Source: Actinomycetota bacterium
GTDB lineage: Bacteria > Actinomycetota > Acidimicrobiia > Acidimicrobiales > Ilumatobacteraceae
Assembly: GCA_009701715.1 (NCBI GenBank)
Contig: WLJO01000002.1
Span: 94,225 to 158,224, forward strand
Direction: 5' to 3'
DNA length: 64,000 nt
The position numbers and the translations under genes were made by a program. Below are positions 19,026 through 26,679 of this stretch, piece after piece; position 1 is the stretch's first letter, and each line of letters starts with the position of its first letter. Below the pieces are notes generated by a model, which was given only the letters and a program-made list of their open reading frames with translations, made no database searches and was not told where the DNA came from.

Positions 19026-19580
19026 TCAGAAGCTCACCTGGGGCGGCTGCTTGGCGCCTTCCTCGGCCTCGAAGTAGTCCCGCTTGGTGAACCCGAGCAT
19101 CCGGGCGAGGAGCAACGTCGGGAACGTCTCCAAGGACGTGTTGAACGAGAGAACCGAGTCGTTGTAGAACTGGCGGGCGTACGACACGCGACCCTCAGTT
19201 GCGGTGAGCTCTTCCTGCAGGGCCAGGAAGTTCTGGTTCGCCTTGAGGTCCGGGTACGCCTCATTGAGGGCAAACAACTGGCGGAGCGCTCCGGTCAGGA
19301 TGGTGTCCGCCTCGCCCTGCGCTGCAGGTGTGGATGGTGCCGCGAGTGCGGCGTTGCGGGCCCGGACCACGGCATCGAGTGTCTCGCGCTCGTGCGCCGC
19401 ATAGCCCTTGACCGTCTCCACAAGGTTGGGGATCAGGTCAAGACGACGCTTCAGCTGCACGTCGATCTGCGACCACGCATTATCCACTTGATTTCGCCGG
19501 CGGACCAGCCGGTTGTACGCGATGACCGTCAGCAGCGCAACGAGCGCCAGTACGGCAAGAACCACAATCAGCGGAATCAC
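19026..19580 (-). CDS. lemA: LemA family membrane protein
   Basis: The 184-residue protein has one N-terminal membrane helix followed by the helical LemA domain, with the signature RRNQVDNAWSQIDVQLKRR and LIPNLVETVKGYA. The function of LemA proteins is unclear. I choose GTG at 19578-19580: it is preceded by a strong GAGGAGGA ribosome-binding site and overlaps the pimA stop as GTGA, whereas a longer upstream reading would run into pimA. Position next to htpX suggests a role in membrane maintenance. Confidence 0.92.
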   Translation of the reverse strand: MIPLIVVLAVLALVALLTVIAYNRLVRRRNQVDNAWSQIDVQLKRRLDLIPNLVETVKGYAAHERETLDAVVRARNAALAAPSTPAAQGEADTILTGALRQLFALNEAYPDLKANQNFLALQEELTATEGRVSYARQFYNDSVLSFNTSLETFPTLLLARMLGFTKRDYFEAEEGAKQPPQVSF

Positions 19581-20842
19581 GAGTCCTCCTCGGGTTGTGC
19601 AGCAGTATGACCCAACGCCGGTCCAATGCGCGCGCGGGCGAGCGAGAACAGGAGGTTCAACCGGCGCAGCCCGCGCCTCCACAGCCGTTCGCCAGCCCGG
19701 TGCTGATGACGCCAGTCCGAGTCGATGACCCGCTCGTAGATCCTGACGTACTGAACAGCGAGAGATTCCATGGAGAACTCGGCCGCCCGGTGCTCACCCG
19801 CAACCCGGAGACGTTCACCCAAGGGGCGGTCGAACAAGGCGGTGTACAGGGCAGTGCTCAGACCGGCTACGTCGTTAGGCGCGACGAGCAGCGCGTCCAC
19901 ATCCGCCGTGGCGACGTTCTGGTAGCCCGGCAGCGACGACGCCACCACAGGTGTGCCGGCGGCCATGGCCTCGATGAGCACAACACCGAACGACTCGCCG
20001 TGCAGCGACGGTGCACAGAACACCGTGGCACCCTTCAGGCGTGCGATCTTTTCGTCATCTGAGATCCGACCGAGCCATTCGATACGCGGGTCGCCTGCGT
20101 ACCTCGCCCGGAGCAGCGGGGTCTCGGGGCCTTCGGACGCCACCCAACAACGCACTTCGGGCGGCAGGGCCGCCATCGCGTCGAGCAGCACCCCCAGACC
20201 CTTGCGTTCCTCGTGACGGCCACAAAAAAAGATGGTCGGTGCATCGGTCTTGAACGGTTCAGCGGTGCGGTAGCGCTCGACCTCAACCCCGTTGAACAAT
20301 GTCTCGTACTCGCCCGGCAGGTAGCGGCTCGCGAGCGCAAGTGCGTCCTTGCTCACGACAACACGGGCGTCGATGTGAGAGGCCAGCGACCGGACGATGG
20401 GGGTGAAGATGCGGTAAGGGGCGCTGTCTCCAGCCGCGTGGAATGTCGCGACCACCGGCGCAATATCGAGGAACAGCGAGGTCATGGTGGGGCCCGGCGC
20501 GAGCGGTTCGTGGAGGTGCAGCACATCGAAGGACTCGTCGCGCAGCGCGCGGATCGTGCGCAGCGCACACGACGGATCCGGCGCGATCGGCGCGATGGAG
20601 CCGTTGGCTGCGGTGGGGATGCTGTTGCCGAGCGGCGTGACGTACGTAGCGGGCGGAGGACCGTCGCAGGGCGCGAGCACGCGCACCTCGTGGCCCATCC
20701 GGCGAAGCACGCGGGCAAGACCCAGCACCTGACCCTGCACCCCACCGGGAACGCCCACGCTGTAGGCACACACCAGACCGATGCGGAGGCTGCGCAAGGG
20801 TGCCGGTGCCGCCGCTCCCCCGGGTGCCTCGGTGCGATCCAT
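19577..20842 (-). CDS. pimA: PimA-like phosphatidylinositol alpha-mannosyltransferase (GT4)
   Basis: PimA transfers mannose from GDP-mannose to phosphatidylinositol at the inner membrane face, the first step of phosphatidylinositol mannoside synthesis. The 421-residue GT-B protein has the diagnostic N-terminus CAYSVGVPGGVQGQVLGLA, the FDVLHLHEPLAPG block and the GT4 signature ESFGVVLIEAMAAGTPVVAS. Its N-terminus matches mycobacterial PimA closely, and pgsA and patA lie nearby in the same orientation. I start at the ATG at 20840-20842; a longer open frame upstream is antisense to the oxidoreductase gene. The C-terminal 40 residues are basic. Another GT4, such as MshA, is less likely. Confidence 0.78.
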   Translation of the reverse strand: MDRTEAPGGAAAPAPLRSLRIGLVCAYSVGVPGGVQGQVLGLARVLRRMGHEVRVLAPCDGPPPATYVTPLGNSIPTAANGSIAPIAPDPSCALRTIRALRDESFDVLHLHEPLAPGPTMTSLFLDIAPVVATFHAAGDSAPYRIFTPIVRSLASHIDARVVVSKDALALASRYLPGEYETLFNGVEVERYRTAEPFKTDAPTIFFCGRHEERKGLGVLLDAMAALPPEVRCWVASEGPETPLLRARYAGDPRIEWLGRISDDEKIARLKGATVFCAPSLHGESFGVVLIEAMAAGTPVVASSLPGYQNVATADVDALLVAPNDVAGLSTALYTALFDRPLGERLRVAGEHRAAEFSMESLAVQYVRIYERVIDSDWRHQHRAGERLWRRGLRRLNLLFSLARARIGPALGHTAAQPEEDS

Positions 20843-20887
20843 CGGCGCATACCGTACCCCTCCCAGCCCCGGGTCTACGTTGACGGT

Positions 20888-21790
20888 ATGTCCGTACGTC
20901 TTCCTGCTCTCTCGCTGGTGGCAACCCCCACCAAGCGCAACGCCATCCTGGATCTTGCCGCCGAGGCAGACCGCCGCGGCTTCCCCGCCCTGTCGTGCCC
21001 ATCGCTCGGCGGGGCGATGGCCCTGTGCGTCTCGATCGCGCATCGCACCGAGCAGATCCGCTTCTTCACCTCCATCCAGCCGATCTACAACTCGACCGCT
21101 CAGGAGACCGGAGCCACCGCAGCGCATCTCCACGAGATCAGCGGCGGCCGATTCGCGCTCGGGCTGGGTGTTAGCCACGAACCGATGACGCGCCGGCTCG
21201 GGGTGCAGGTCGGCCGACCGCTTGCCGATACCCGTGACTACGTAGAGCGGCTTCGGGCGAACGAGAAGTTCTCCGGACCGCTGCCCCCGATCTACCTCGC
21301 TGCAATGAGGGACAAGATGCTGCAGCTCACCGCCGACATCGCGGAGGGCTCGATCTGGGCGAATGCCGCCTTCAGCGACGTGCCCAAGCAAATGGACCGC
21401 GTACCAGATGTGCACAAACAAGGGCATGCCCTCCACTGCATGATTCCGACAGTGATCTCTGACGATGTCGCCGCAGCCGCTGCCGTGAACCGCAAGACAA
21501 TGATCAATTACGTCTCGATGCCGAACTACAGAAACTACTGGTCCTCCATTGGCTACGAGGAGGAGATGAGCGCTGCGTTCGCCGCGCTGGAGGCCGGCGA
21601 CCGTGACGCCGCCCAGGCAGCGATGAGCGACCGATGGCTGTCTGACTGCACGCTGTACGGTCCGGCGTCCACCGTCCGCGAACGCCTCGAGGAGTGGTAC
21701 TCAGTTGGCGTCACACCGGTAGCCGTCATGTCGTCAGTATCCGGCGGGCAGGCAAAGGCGATTGGCGAGCTGTTCGATCTGTACGCCTGA
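20888..21790 (+). CDS. LLM-class (luciferase-like) oxidoreductase, probably F420-dependent
   Basis: The 300-residue protein belongs to the bacterial luciferase-like superfamily: a TIM-barrel with the block GGRFALGLGVSHEPMTRRLGV near residue 90 and a C-terminal ERLEEWYSVGVTPVAVM. In Actinobacteria such enzymes mostly use coenzyme F420, and an F420:NADP reductase gene is present 10 kb away. The substrate is unknown. It is one of the few plus-strand genes here, divergent from pimA with only 45 bp between starts, and ends before a strong hairpin shared with the convergent collagen-like gene. Confidence 0.8.
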   Translation: MSVRLPALSLVATPTKRNAILDLAAEADRRGFPALSCPSLGGAMALCVSIAHRTEQIRFFTSIQPIYNSTAQETGATAAHLHEISGGRFALGLGVSHEPMTRRLGVQVGRPLADTRDYVERLRANEKFSGPLPPIYLAAMRDKMLQLTADIAEGSIWANAAFSDVPKQMDRVPDVHKQGHALHCMIPTVISDDVAAAAAVNRKTMINYVSMPNYRNYWSSIGYEEEMSAAFAALEAGDRDAAQAAMSDRWLSDCTLYGPASTVRERLEEWYSVGVTPVAVMSSVSGGQAKAIGELFDLYA

Positions 21791-21808
21791 CGCAATGCGT
21801 CGTCCCAG

Positions 21809-21840
21809 CGATTGACCGCCCGGGTAGGGGCGGTCAATCG
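21809..21840. terminator. Bidirectional hairpin terminator between convergent genes
   Basis: A perfect 12-bp inverted repeat (CGATTGACCGCC / GGCGGTCAATCG) with an 8-base loop lies between the end of the luciferase-like gene (plus) and the end of the collagen-like gene (minus). There is no clear T tract on either side. Its GC-rich core resembles the hairpin at 22709-22736. Confidence 0.8.
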
Positions 21841-21860
21841 AACCCAATACTGGGAGGGGG

Positions 21861-22571
21861 TCAGACTCTGCCGGGGCGTCGATGACGGCGACGATCCGCC
21901 ACAAGCACCACCGCACCACCGAGCGCAAGCAGCAGCAGTGCGTACGGCAGGAACGAGGTTCCCGAACCGCCCGTCTCGGGAAGGTTGCAGTTCTCCAAGG
22001 TGATCACGTCGTCCGAGGGAAGGAAATCACCAGCAGGCCGTGCATGGGCAGCACGAGCGGGCCCGGCGGAAGATCCTTGTTGCCCCTGGGCGCCGGTGTC
22101 GCCGATCGGACCGGTGGCCCCATCAGGACCCTGGAGCCCGTACTGACACGTCCCCGGGATCCCCGCGCAGGGATCCGACGGCACTCCACGCACGTGCACG
22201 GCGCGCGGCGCTCCGTTGAGGACGAGTTCCCCAGTGTCGCCCTGCGGACCGCTGGCACCAGTTGGCCCCGCCATGCCCTGCGAACCTGCAATGACTCCGT
22301 CGAGGCAGACACCCGGGATCGTGTCGCACGACGGATACTTGCCCCGGACATGCACAGCACGCGGCGCCCCGTTCGGGGCGTTAGCCGGGTCACCGGTCGC
22401 ACCGGTGACCCCAGTCGCACCCTGCGGACCAGTTGCACCAACAGGTCCCGTGGCGGGGGCGTAACACGTCACCGCTGCAGGTGTCACCGCTGGGGACTGG
22501 GCCGAAGCCGAACCAACGCCCAGCGAAACCACACCCAGCGCGATAATCGAAGCGAAAGGAACCTTTTTCAT
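21861..22571 (-). CDS. Collagen-like repeat protein with LPETG sortase anchor
   Basis: The 236-residue surface protein has a signal peptide (about 1-24), three runs of Gly-X-Y triplets (about 42-61, 96-114, 146-166) and a C-terminal LPETG (197-201) followed by a membrane helix and an Arg-rich tail, the classic sortase signal. Between the collagen-like runs an 11-residue block NGAPRAVHVRG is repeated exactly (67-77 and 119-129), each time followed by a C-x(n)-IPG-x-C pair; a third degenerate copy is near 169-179. No sortase gene is in the window. The ATG at 22569-22571 has a strong AGGTGGAGG ribosome-binding site. The function is unknown; adhesion or cell-surface structure is plausible. Confidence 0.85.
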   Translation of the reverse strand: MKKVPFASIIALGVVSLGVGSASAQSPAVTPAAVTCYAPATGPVGATGPQGATGVTGATGDPANAPNGAPRAVHVRGKYPSCDTIPGVCLDGVIAGSQGMAGPTGASGPQGDTGELVLNGAPRAVHVRGVPSDPCAGIPGTCQYGLQGPDGATGPIGDTGAQGQQGSSAGPARAAHARPAGDFLPSDDVITLENCNLPETGGSGTSFLPYALLLLALGGAVVLVADRRRHRRPGRV

Positions 22572-22708
22572 GCCTCCACCTTTCCGAGAAATTCTGCATT
22601 TTTTAGCACATCGACGCGTCCCCACCGGTTGACCACGGTTGCCTGCAGGTTTTCGGGACCCCGTGACGGTCACCCGACCTCGCTTCGCTGTCCGGTGACC
22701 AAAGCGCG

Positions 22709-22736
22709 GATCGGCCGCCCGGGTGGGCGGCCGATC
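22709..22736 (-). terminator. Hairpin terminator following the remnant surface-protein tail
   Basis: A perfect 12-bp inverted repeat (GATCGGCCGCCC / GGGCGGCCGATC) with a 4-base loop. It lies 22 bases past the stop of the remnant C-terminus at 22758-22856, almost the same distance as the 21809-21840 hairpin from the intact gene. It probably also terminates the pgsA-patA transcript. Confidence 0.8.
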
Positions 22737-22757
22737 GACCGATCAACTCGCGTGTGC

Positions 22758-22856
22758 TCAGACGTTGCTCGAACGACGGCGTCGATCCGCCACCACGATC
22801 ACCACCGCGCCACAACCTGAACGAAAGAGTGCGGCACGAGAAAAGGCGATTTCCCG
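22758..22856 (-). pseudogene. Vestigial C-terminal anchor of a second LPXTG-type surface protein
   Basis: Directly after the patA stop, in the same frame, 32 codons encode a peptide ending GAVVIVVADRRRRSSNV and then a TGA at 22758-22760. The intact collagen-like gene ends GGAVVLVADRRRHRRPGRV. The match covers the end of the membrane helix and the Arg-rich tail, and the following hairpin is also alike. No LPXTG, collagen-like or signal sequence remains, so this looks like the decayed 3' end of a tandem paralog, mostly lost by deletion up to patA. The alternative, a stop-codon readthrough extension of PatA, is less likely. Confidence 0.6.
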
Positions 22857-23771
22857 CTATTCCCCGTAACCCGGATCGCTCGGCCAGTTGGGCTGGAACA
22901 GGTGCCACTGCTCCGGTGCTCGACGAATGAGCACCTCCAGCTCCCGCGCGAGTTCTTGGGTCACTCGCTGCACGTCGTCCCGCAGACCTGCGCCGCTGCG
23001 CTCGGCCGGGACTGCCGGCCGGACAAGCGCATGGTGACCGTTGTAACGACGCTCAAAGTAGACAGCCGCCGGAACTATTGGCGCACCGGTGCGCAAGGAC
23101 AACATCGCCGGTCCGGCCGGCAGTGTCGTTCGTTCTCCGAAGAACTCCACGTGCACACCGCCACCCTGGATGTCCCGGTCGCAGAGCAGGCACACCACCT
23201 CGTTTGCCTTCAGGGCGCGGGCAACCGCTGCAGCGGCCGAAGGGCCGACCGGTACAACGGTCATGCCGAGGTCCGAGCGGAGCTTGCGGAACCACTCAAA
23301 CAGTTCCTTGTTCTCCAACTGCTCGACCACGACGGTGAGTCGCTGGCCTTGCAGCGCGAGCCAACGACCCGCCCACTCCCATCCACCGAGGTGGGGCAGC
23401 GCGAGGATCACCCCCTTGCCGCGTTCAAGACCTTCCACGACGTTCTCGTAGCCAACCATGGTGAACCCGCGCTCGACGGCCCGATCCGACAGGTGTGGTA
23501 GCCGAAAGCTCTCCATCCAGTAGCGGCCGTAGGAGTCAAAGGCCCCCTGCACCGCTTCCTCGAGTTCCTGCTCGGTGTACAACGGATTGACCCTGCGGAG
23601 GTGGCGCTCCACGATCAACCGACGGTCACGGAATGCCAACGCCAAACCGGTGCCGGCAAACCTGCACAGGTTCTGCGCGACCGGCCCGGGAAGGGCGTTC
23701 GCCGCAACGGCAGCGAGCCGGTAGCGCGCTGCGGTCAGTGTCTCCCCGAGCAAGCCCTGCTCCCTCGCCAT
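22857..23771 (-). CDS. patA: PatA-like PIM acyltransferase (lysophospholipid acyltransferase/HtrB family)
   Basis: In mycobacteria the equivalent protein acylates the mannose of PIM1/PIM2 using acyl-CoA. The 304-residue product shows the HtrB/LpxL-type HX4E active site in LPHLGGWEWAG (near residue 125), the LLCDRDIQGGGVHVEFFGE block, and the C-terminal PEQWHLFQPNWP stretch typical of the family. It lies 13 bp downstream of pgsA and is on the same strand as pimA. The assignment to PatA rests on both the motif and the conserved pgsA-patA-pimA order. Confidence 0.82.
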   Translation of the reverse strand: MAREQGLLGETLTAARYRLAAVAANALPGPVAQNLCRFAGTGLALAFRDRRLIVERHLRRVNPLYTEQELEEAVQGAFDSYGRYWMESFRLPHLSDRAVERGFTMVGYENVVEGLERGKGVILALPHLGGWEWAGRWLALQGQRLTVVVEQLENKELFEWFRKLRSDLGMTVVPVGPSAAAAVARALKANEVVCLLCDRDIQGGGVHVEFFGERTTLPAGPAMLSLRTGAPIVPAAVYFERRYNGHHALVRPAVPAERSGAGLRDDVQRVTQELARELEVLIRRAPEQWHLFQPNWPSDPGYGE

Positions 23772-23784
23772 TCAGGCGAAAGCC

Positions 23785-24498
23785 TCAGGCGGACGCGGAC
23801 GGTCGCGAGCGGCCGCCCTTCGGTCGAGCGCCACCACGCCGATCCGCGCGGGCACCACGCCTCGACTGACGCCGGGACCGACGCTGTTCGATCCTGGCCG
23901 CCACCACCGGCGCCACCGCAGCCTGCTTCCAGACCTTGAAGAAGCGCTGCACCGCCGTCATTGTCACGAGCGCGAGCATCAGCCACATCACCCAAACGAG
24001 CAGGTTGTCGAACAGCAGCCCGAAGCACAGCAGGATCACCCGCTCCGCCCGCTCCATCAGCCCACCCTTGGCAACAAGACCGAGCGATTCTGCCTTCGCT
24101 CGCTCGTAAGAGATGATCGAGGAAACTGCCAAGACCGCCATCGGAAGTACTCCGAGTTCGGGGTGCTCAGGATGACTCTTGATGAAATACCAAGCGAGCC
24201 CTCCAAACAGGAATGCGTCGGTTACCCGGTCGATCACTGAGTCGAAGAACGCGCCACGCTGGCTCGAGGTTCCGCTCGCCTTCGCGAGGGCACCATCAAG
24301 AAGATCGGGAAGGGCCGCAAGGATGACAAGGAGCAAACCGAGTCGAAGCTTGCCTGCACCGATTGCAACGCCAGCAGCGGCCCCGATAATCAGACCGATA
24401 AGGGTGAGGTGATCCGGACTCATCTTGGTTCGGCGCAGGGTGTCGCCGATGGGCTTCACCGCACGCTCGACCGGTGCACGGAACTTGCCGTCGAACAT
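23785..24498 (-). CDS. pgsA: CDP-alcohol phosphatidyltransferase, probably phosphatidylinositol(-phosphate) synthase
   Basis: This integral membrane enzyme (237 residues) transfers a phosphatidyl group from CDP-diacylglycerol, most likely to inositol phosphate, giving the precursor for PimA. The family motif is present as DLLDGALAKASG...RGAFFDSVIDR, including all four aspartates, but the usual Ala-Arg after DGxx is Ala-Lys. Several membrane helices follow, and the C-terminus is a very basic tail ending RPSASA. The ATG at 24496-24498 is preceded by a TGAGGT ribosome-binding site. It is the first gene of the pgsA-patA unit and diverges from the sigma factor gene. Confidence 0.85.
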   Translation of the reverse strand: MFDGKFRAPVERAVKPIGDTLRRTKMSPDHLTLIGLIIGAAAGVAIGAGKLRLGLLLVILAALPDLLDGALAKASGTSSQRGAFFDSVIDRVTDAFLFGGLAWYFIKSHPEHPELGVLPMAVLAVSSIISYERAKAESLGLVAKGGLMERAERVILLCFGLLFDNLLVWVMWLMLALVTMTAVQRFFKVWKQAAVAPVVAARIEQRRSRRQSRRGARADRRGGARPKGGRSRPSASA

Positions 24499-24646
24499 GT
24501 ACCTCAGGCTAGTGCGACCGCACCGACAGATTGGTGCACCACGGACCGTAATCATCGACCACGTTCGGAGTTGTAGTCACCGTGGACAACGACGGCCGAA
24601 CCCAGTCGACACAATCGACGCGGTCAATCAGCCACACTGTGTACCG

Positions 24647-25231
24647 GTGCCCCTCGACGACCCCTCCAGCGACCGCGACCTCGTGGGTCGTGCACCCCAT
24701 GATCCCGAGGCATTCGCTGTGCTCTACCGCCGGTACGTGCATCGTGTTCGAGCCTTCGCCGTGCGCCGCTGCGGCAACACCACAGTCGCAGACGACATCA
24801 CCGCCATCGTGTTCGAGCGAGCCTGGCGCAACCTCCCTGGACTGGAAGTGCCCGACCAAGGCGTCGGCCCGTGGCTGTTCCGCATCGCATCAAACGAGCT
24901 CGCGTCGCACTTCAGGAAGACCGCTCGAGGGCGCCGGGCGCAGGAACGTATCGAATCGACCCCCCTGCCCAGGGTGCCCGACCCCGCAGATATCACCGTG
25001 GACCGCTCTGACCATGCAGCGGTCCGCAAGGCACTCAACCGACTCAACCCTCGCCACCAGGAAGTCATCTCGCTTCGGTACCTCGCAGGGCTGTCGCCAC
25101 AGGAGACCGCCGAGATCATGGGGATCACGCCTTCGGTCGTAGCCGCCGTGCTCCACCGGGCGCTCAATGCACTCCAGCAAGTCATCAATCGACAACGTGT
25201 CGACGGACACAATGGCCCACAATACGAATGA
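24647..25231 (+). CDS. ECF-type RNA polymerase sigma factor
   Basis: The roughly 194-residue protein has a sigma-2 region (about 20-90, with YRRYVHRVRAFAVRR and DDITAIVFERAWRNL) and a sigma-4 helix-turn-helix region (about 120-185, with HQEVISLRYLAGLSPQETAEIMG). The start is uncertain; GTG at 24647-24649 gives a normal ECF length but has no clear ribosome-binding site. Its stop is immediately followed by the ribosome-binding site of the putative anti-sigma gene. The pair is inserted, in opposite orientation, between the HIT-thrS side and the pgsA-patA side of the PIM gene cluster. Confidence 0.85.
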   Translation: MPLDDPSSDRDLVGRAPHDPEAFAVLYRRYVHRVRAFAVRRCGNTTVADDITAIVFERAWRNLPGLEVPDQGVGPWLFRIASNELASHFRKTARGRRAQERIESTPLPRVPDPADITVDRSDHAAVRKALNRLNPRHQEVISLRYLAGLSPQETAEIMGITPSVVAAVLHRALNALQQVINRQRVDGHNGPQYE

Positions 25232-25245
25232 GGGAGGTGAACAAG

Positions 25246-26169
25246 ATGGATAAGGACAGGCTCGAACGGACCCTCCACGAACTCGGCAGCCTGCCGGTAG
25301 CCGACGCCGACGAGATCAGCGTTGCGCGCATCGCTGCTCGCTGGCGTGAGGCGGCGTCCGCAAGGGCAACCGCCGGGCGACAGACCACGGCGTCCAGACG
25401 CCTGCTCCGGCGGCCCGCCTTGGTCGGGTCCACCGTGTTGGTCGGTGTTGCCGCCAGTGTCGCGCTGATTGTCGTGGTGCAGGATCCGGCGCCGCAGACG
25501 TCACTTGTCGTCGCCTATTCCCAGGGCGTCACTGTCCGACTCCCCGACGGGGAGGTACTCACGCCCCTCGCCGGCGAGGAACTTCCCGAGGGGGCGATCG
25601 TCGAGGCGGGCACCGGCGCCAAAGGTCTGTTCGGCTCAGATGTCATCGCACCGCTGTCCCGCTATGTCGTGGTCGGCGGACGGCTCCAACCGCAGGCGTC
25701 CTCCGAACCGATCGACACCGAAGCACCCCGACCCGCTCCCCCGACAACGACCACACCCCGGACCACCACCGAGGTGCCCCGGGAGAGTCCGACCAGCAAC
25801 ACGCCGTCAACAACGTCGAGTCCGGAAGTTACTGCGGTAACCCCCTCTACGAGCGTTCGGCCCGCGACGCGTGTCCCACCTGCCCGACTCGCCGTCTCGG
25901 CAGGGCGCAAGGGAGCCAAGATCGTGATCTCCTGGACGCCGTTCGGCGGCCCTGGCGTCAAGCGGTACGAAGTGATTCGAGTTCGCTCGTGGAACGGCAA
26001 CACGCTGCCCAAGGGCAAGAAGATCTCTACCGTGAACCGCAATAAGGTAACCACTGCCACTGACGGTCGCCCGCAGGCGGGCACCTTCTACGTGGTTGCC
26101 GCTCTCGGCGCCAAGGGCAAGGTGCTCGCCATCGGCTCGGTGCGGGCACCGGCCGCGGCTACTCCGTAA
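25246..26169 (+). CDS. Putative membrane anti-sigma factor with C-terminal fibronectin III-like domain
   Basis: I do not recognise a named family. The 307-residue product has a short cytoplasmic region (1-45), one membrane helix (about 46-68), a small domain, a Pro/Thr/Ser-rich linker (about 150-215) and a C-terminal domain of about 90 residues resembling fibronectin III (ISWTPFGGPGVKRYEV). One membrane span directly downstream of an ECF sigma gene suggests an anti-sigma factor that senses the cell surface. No HxxxCxxC zinc motif is seen. The ATG at 25246 has a strong GGGAGGTGA site; an ATG at 25228 overlapping the sigma stop is an alternative. Confidence 0.65.
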   Translation: MDKDRLERTLHELGSLPVADADEISVARIAARWREAASARATAGRQTTASRRLLRRPALVGSTVLVGVAASVALIVVVQDPAPQTSLVVAYSQGVTVRLPDGEVLTPLAGEELPEGAIVEAGTGAKGLFGSDVIAPLSRYVVVGGRLQPQASSEPIDTEAPRPAPPTTTTPRTTTEVPRESPTSNTPSTTSSPEVTAVTPSTSVRPATRVPPARLAVSAGRKGAKIVISWTPFGGPGVKRYEVIRVRSWNGNTLPKGKKISTVNRNKVTTATDGRPQAGTFYVVAALGAKGKVLAIGSVRAPAAATP

Positions 26170-26671
26170 CCCAGTCGCTCTCCGGATTGTCCTCGGCCAT
26201 CTGTTCGATCATGCGACCGTCGACGGCATCCACGAGCACGAAGCCACGACGCCGTGGCGGGTCCTCGGCGGAATAGCACAGGACACGCCAGGTCGGCCGG
26301 GCCCGAAGGCCACGCCAAACCTGCTGGGCGGAGGCATGGCCAACCGGAAAGCCAACTGCCCGGGTTGCGACGACGAGCGCTTCCTTCTCGTCGATCTTCA
26401 TGCGCCAACCCGAGGTGATGGAGAACAACCCAGCGGCACCGAGGAAGCAGGCGGCGATCACCATTCCCCGGTTCACAAACACCGGGTCCTGATCGTTGCG
26501 AACAATCCAGAGAACGAGACAGAGTGCGGCGATCACCAGGTACATCACACCCGGGATCCGGCGGCGGCTGTTGTCTGGGAAGCGGTGCGGTCCGACGAAA
26601 CCGACGGCGTTCAGGTCGTCGGGCAGCACGTCGGTGACGTTGTCGGGATTGGGGGTTGTCGGCTCTGCCAT
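26159..26671 (-). CDS. Two-span membrane protein of unknown function
   Basis: The 170-residue protein has an acidic/proline-rich cytoplasmic N-terminus (about 1-35), two membrane helices (VMYLVIAALCLVLWIV and GMVIAACFLGAAGLFSI), then a soluble beta-rich domain of about 90 residues ending in an acidic tail. The layout resembles PH-like membrane proteins but I cannot assign a family. The ATG at 26669-26671 is 8 bp after the HIT gene, so it belongs to the thrS-HIT operon. Its 3' end overlaps the convergent anti-sigma-like gene by 11 bp. Confidence 0.75.
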   Translation of the reverse strand: MAEPTTPNPDNVTDVLPDDLNAVGFVGPHRFPDNSRRRIPGVMYLVIAALCLVLWIVRNDQDPVFVNRGMVIAACFLGAAGLFSITSGWRMKIDEKEALVVATRAVGFPVGHASAQQVWRGLRARPTWRVLCYSAEDPPRRRGFVLVDAVDGRMIEQMAEDNPESDWVTE

Positions 26672-26679
26672 GCGGAACC

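Noticed and set aside
22758..23771. Stop-codon readthrough form of PatA with a C-terminal membrane extension
   Set aside because: The extension matches the tail of the neighbouring surface protein and shares its hairpin, so a gene remnant explains it better; no readthrough signal is evident.
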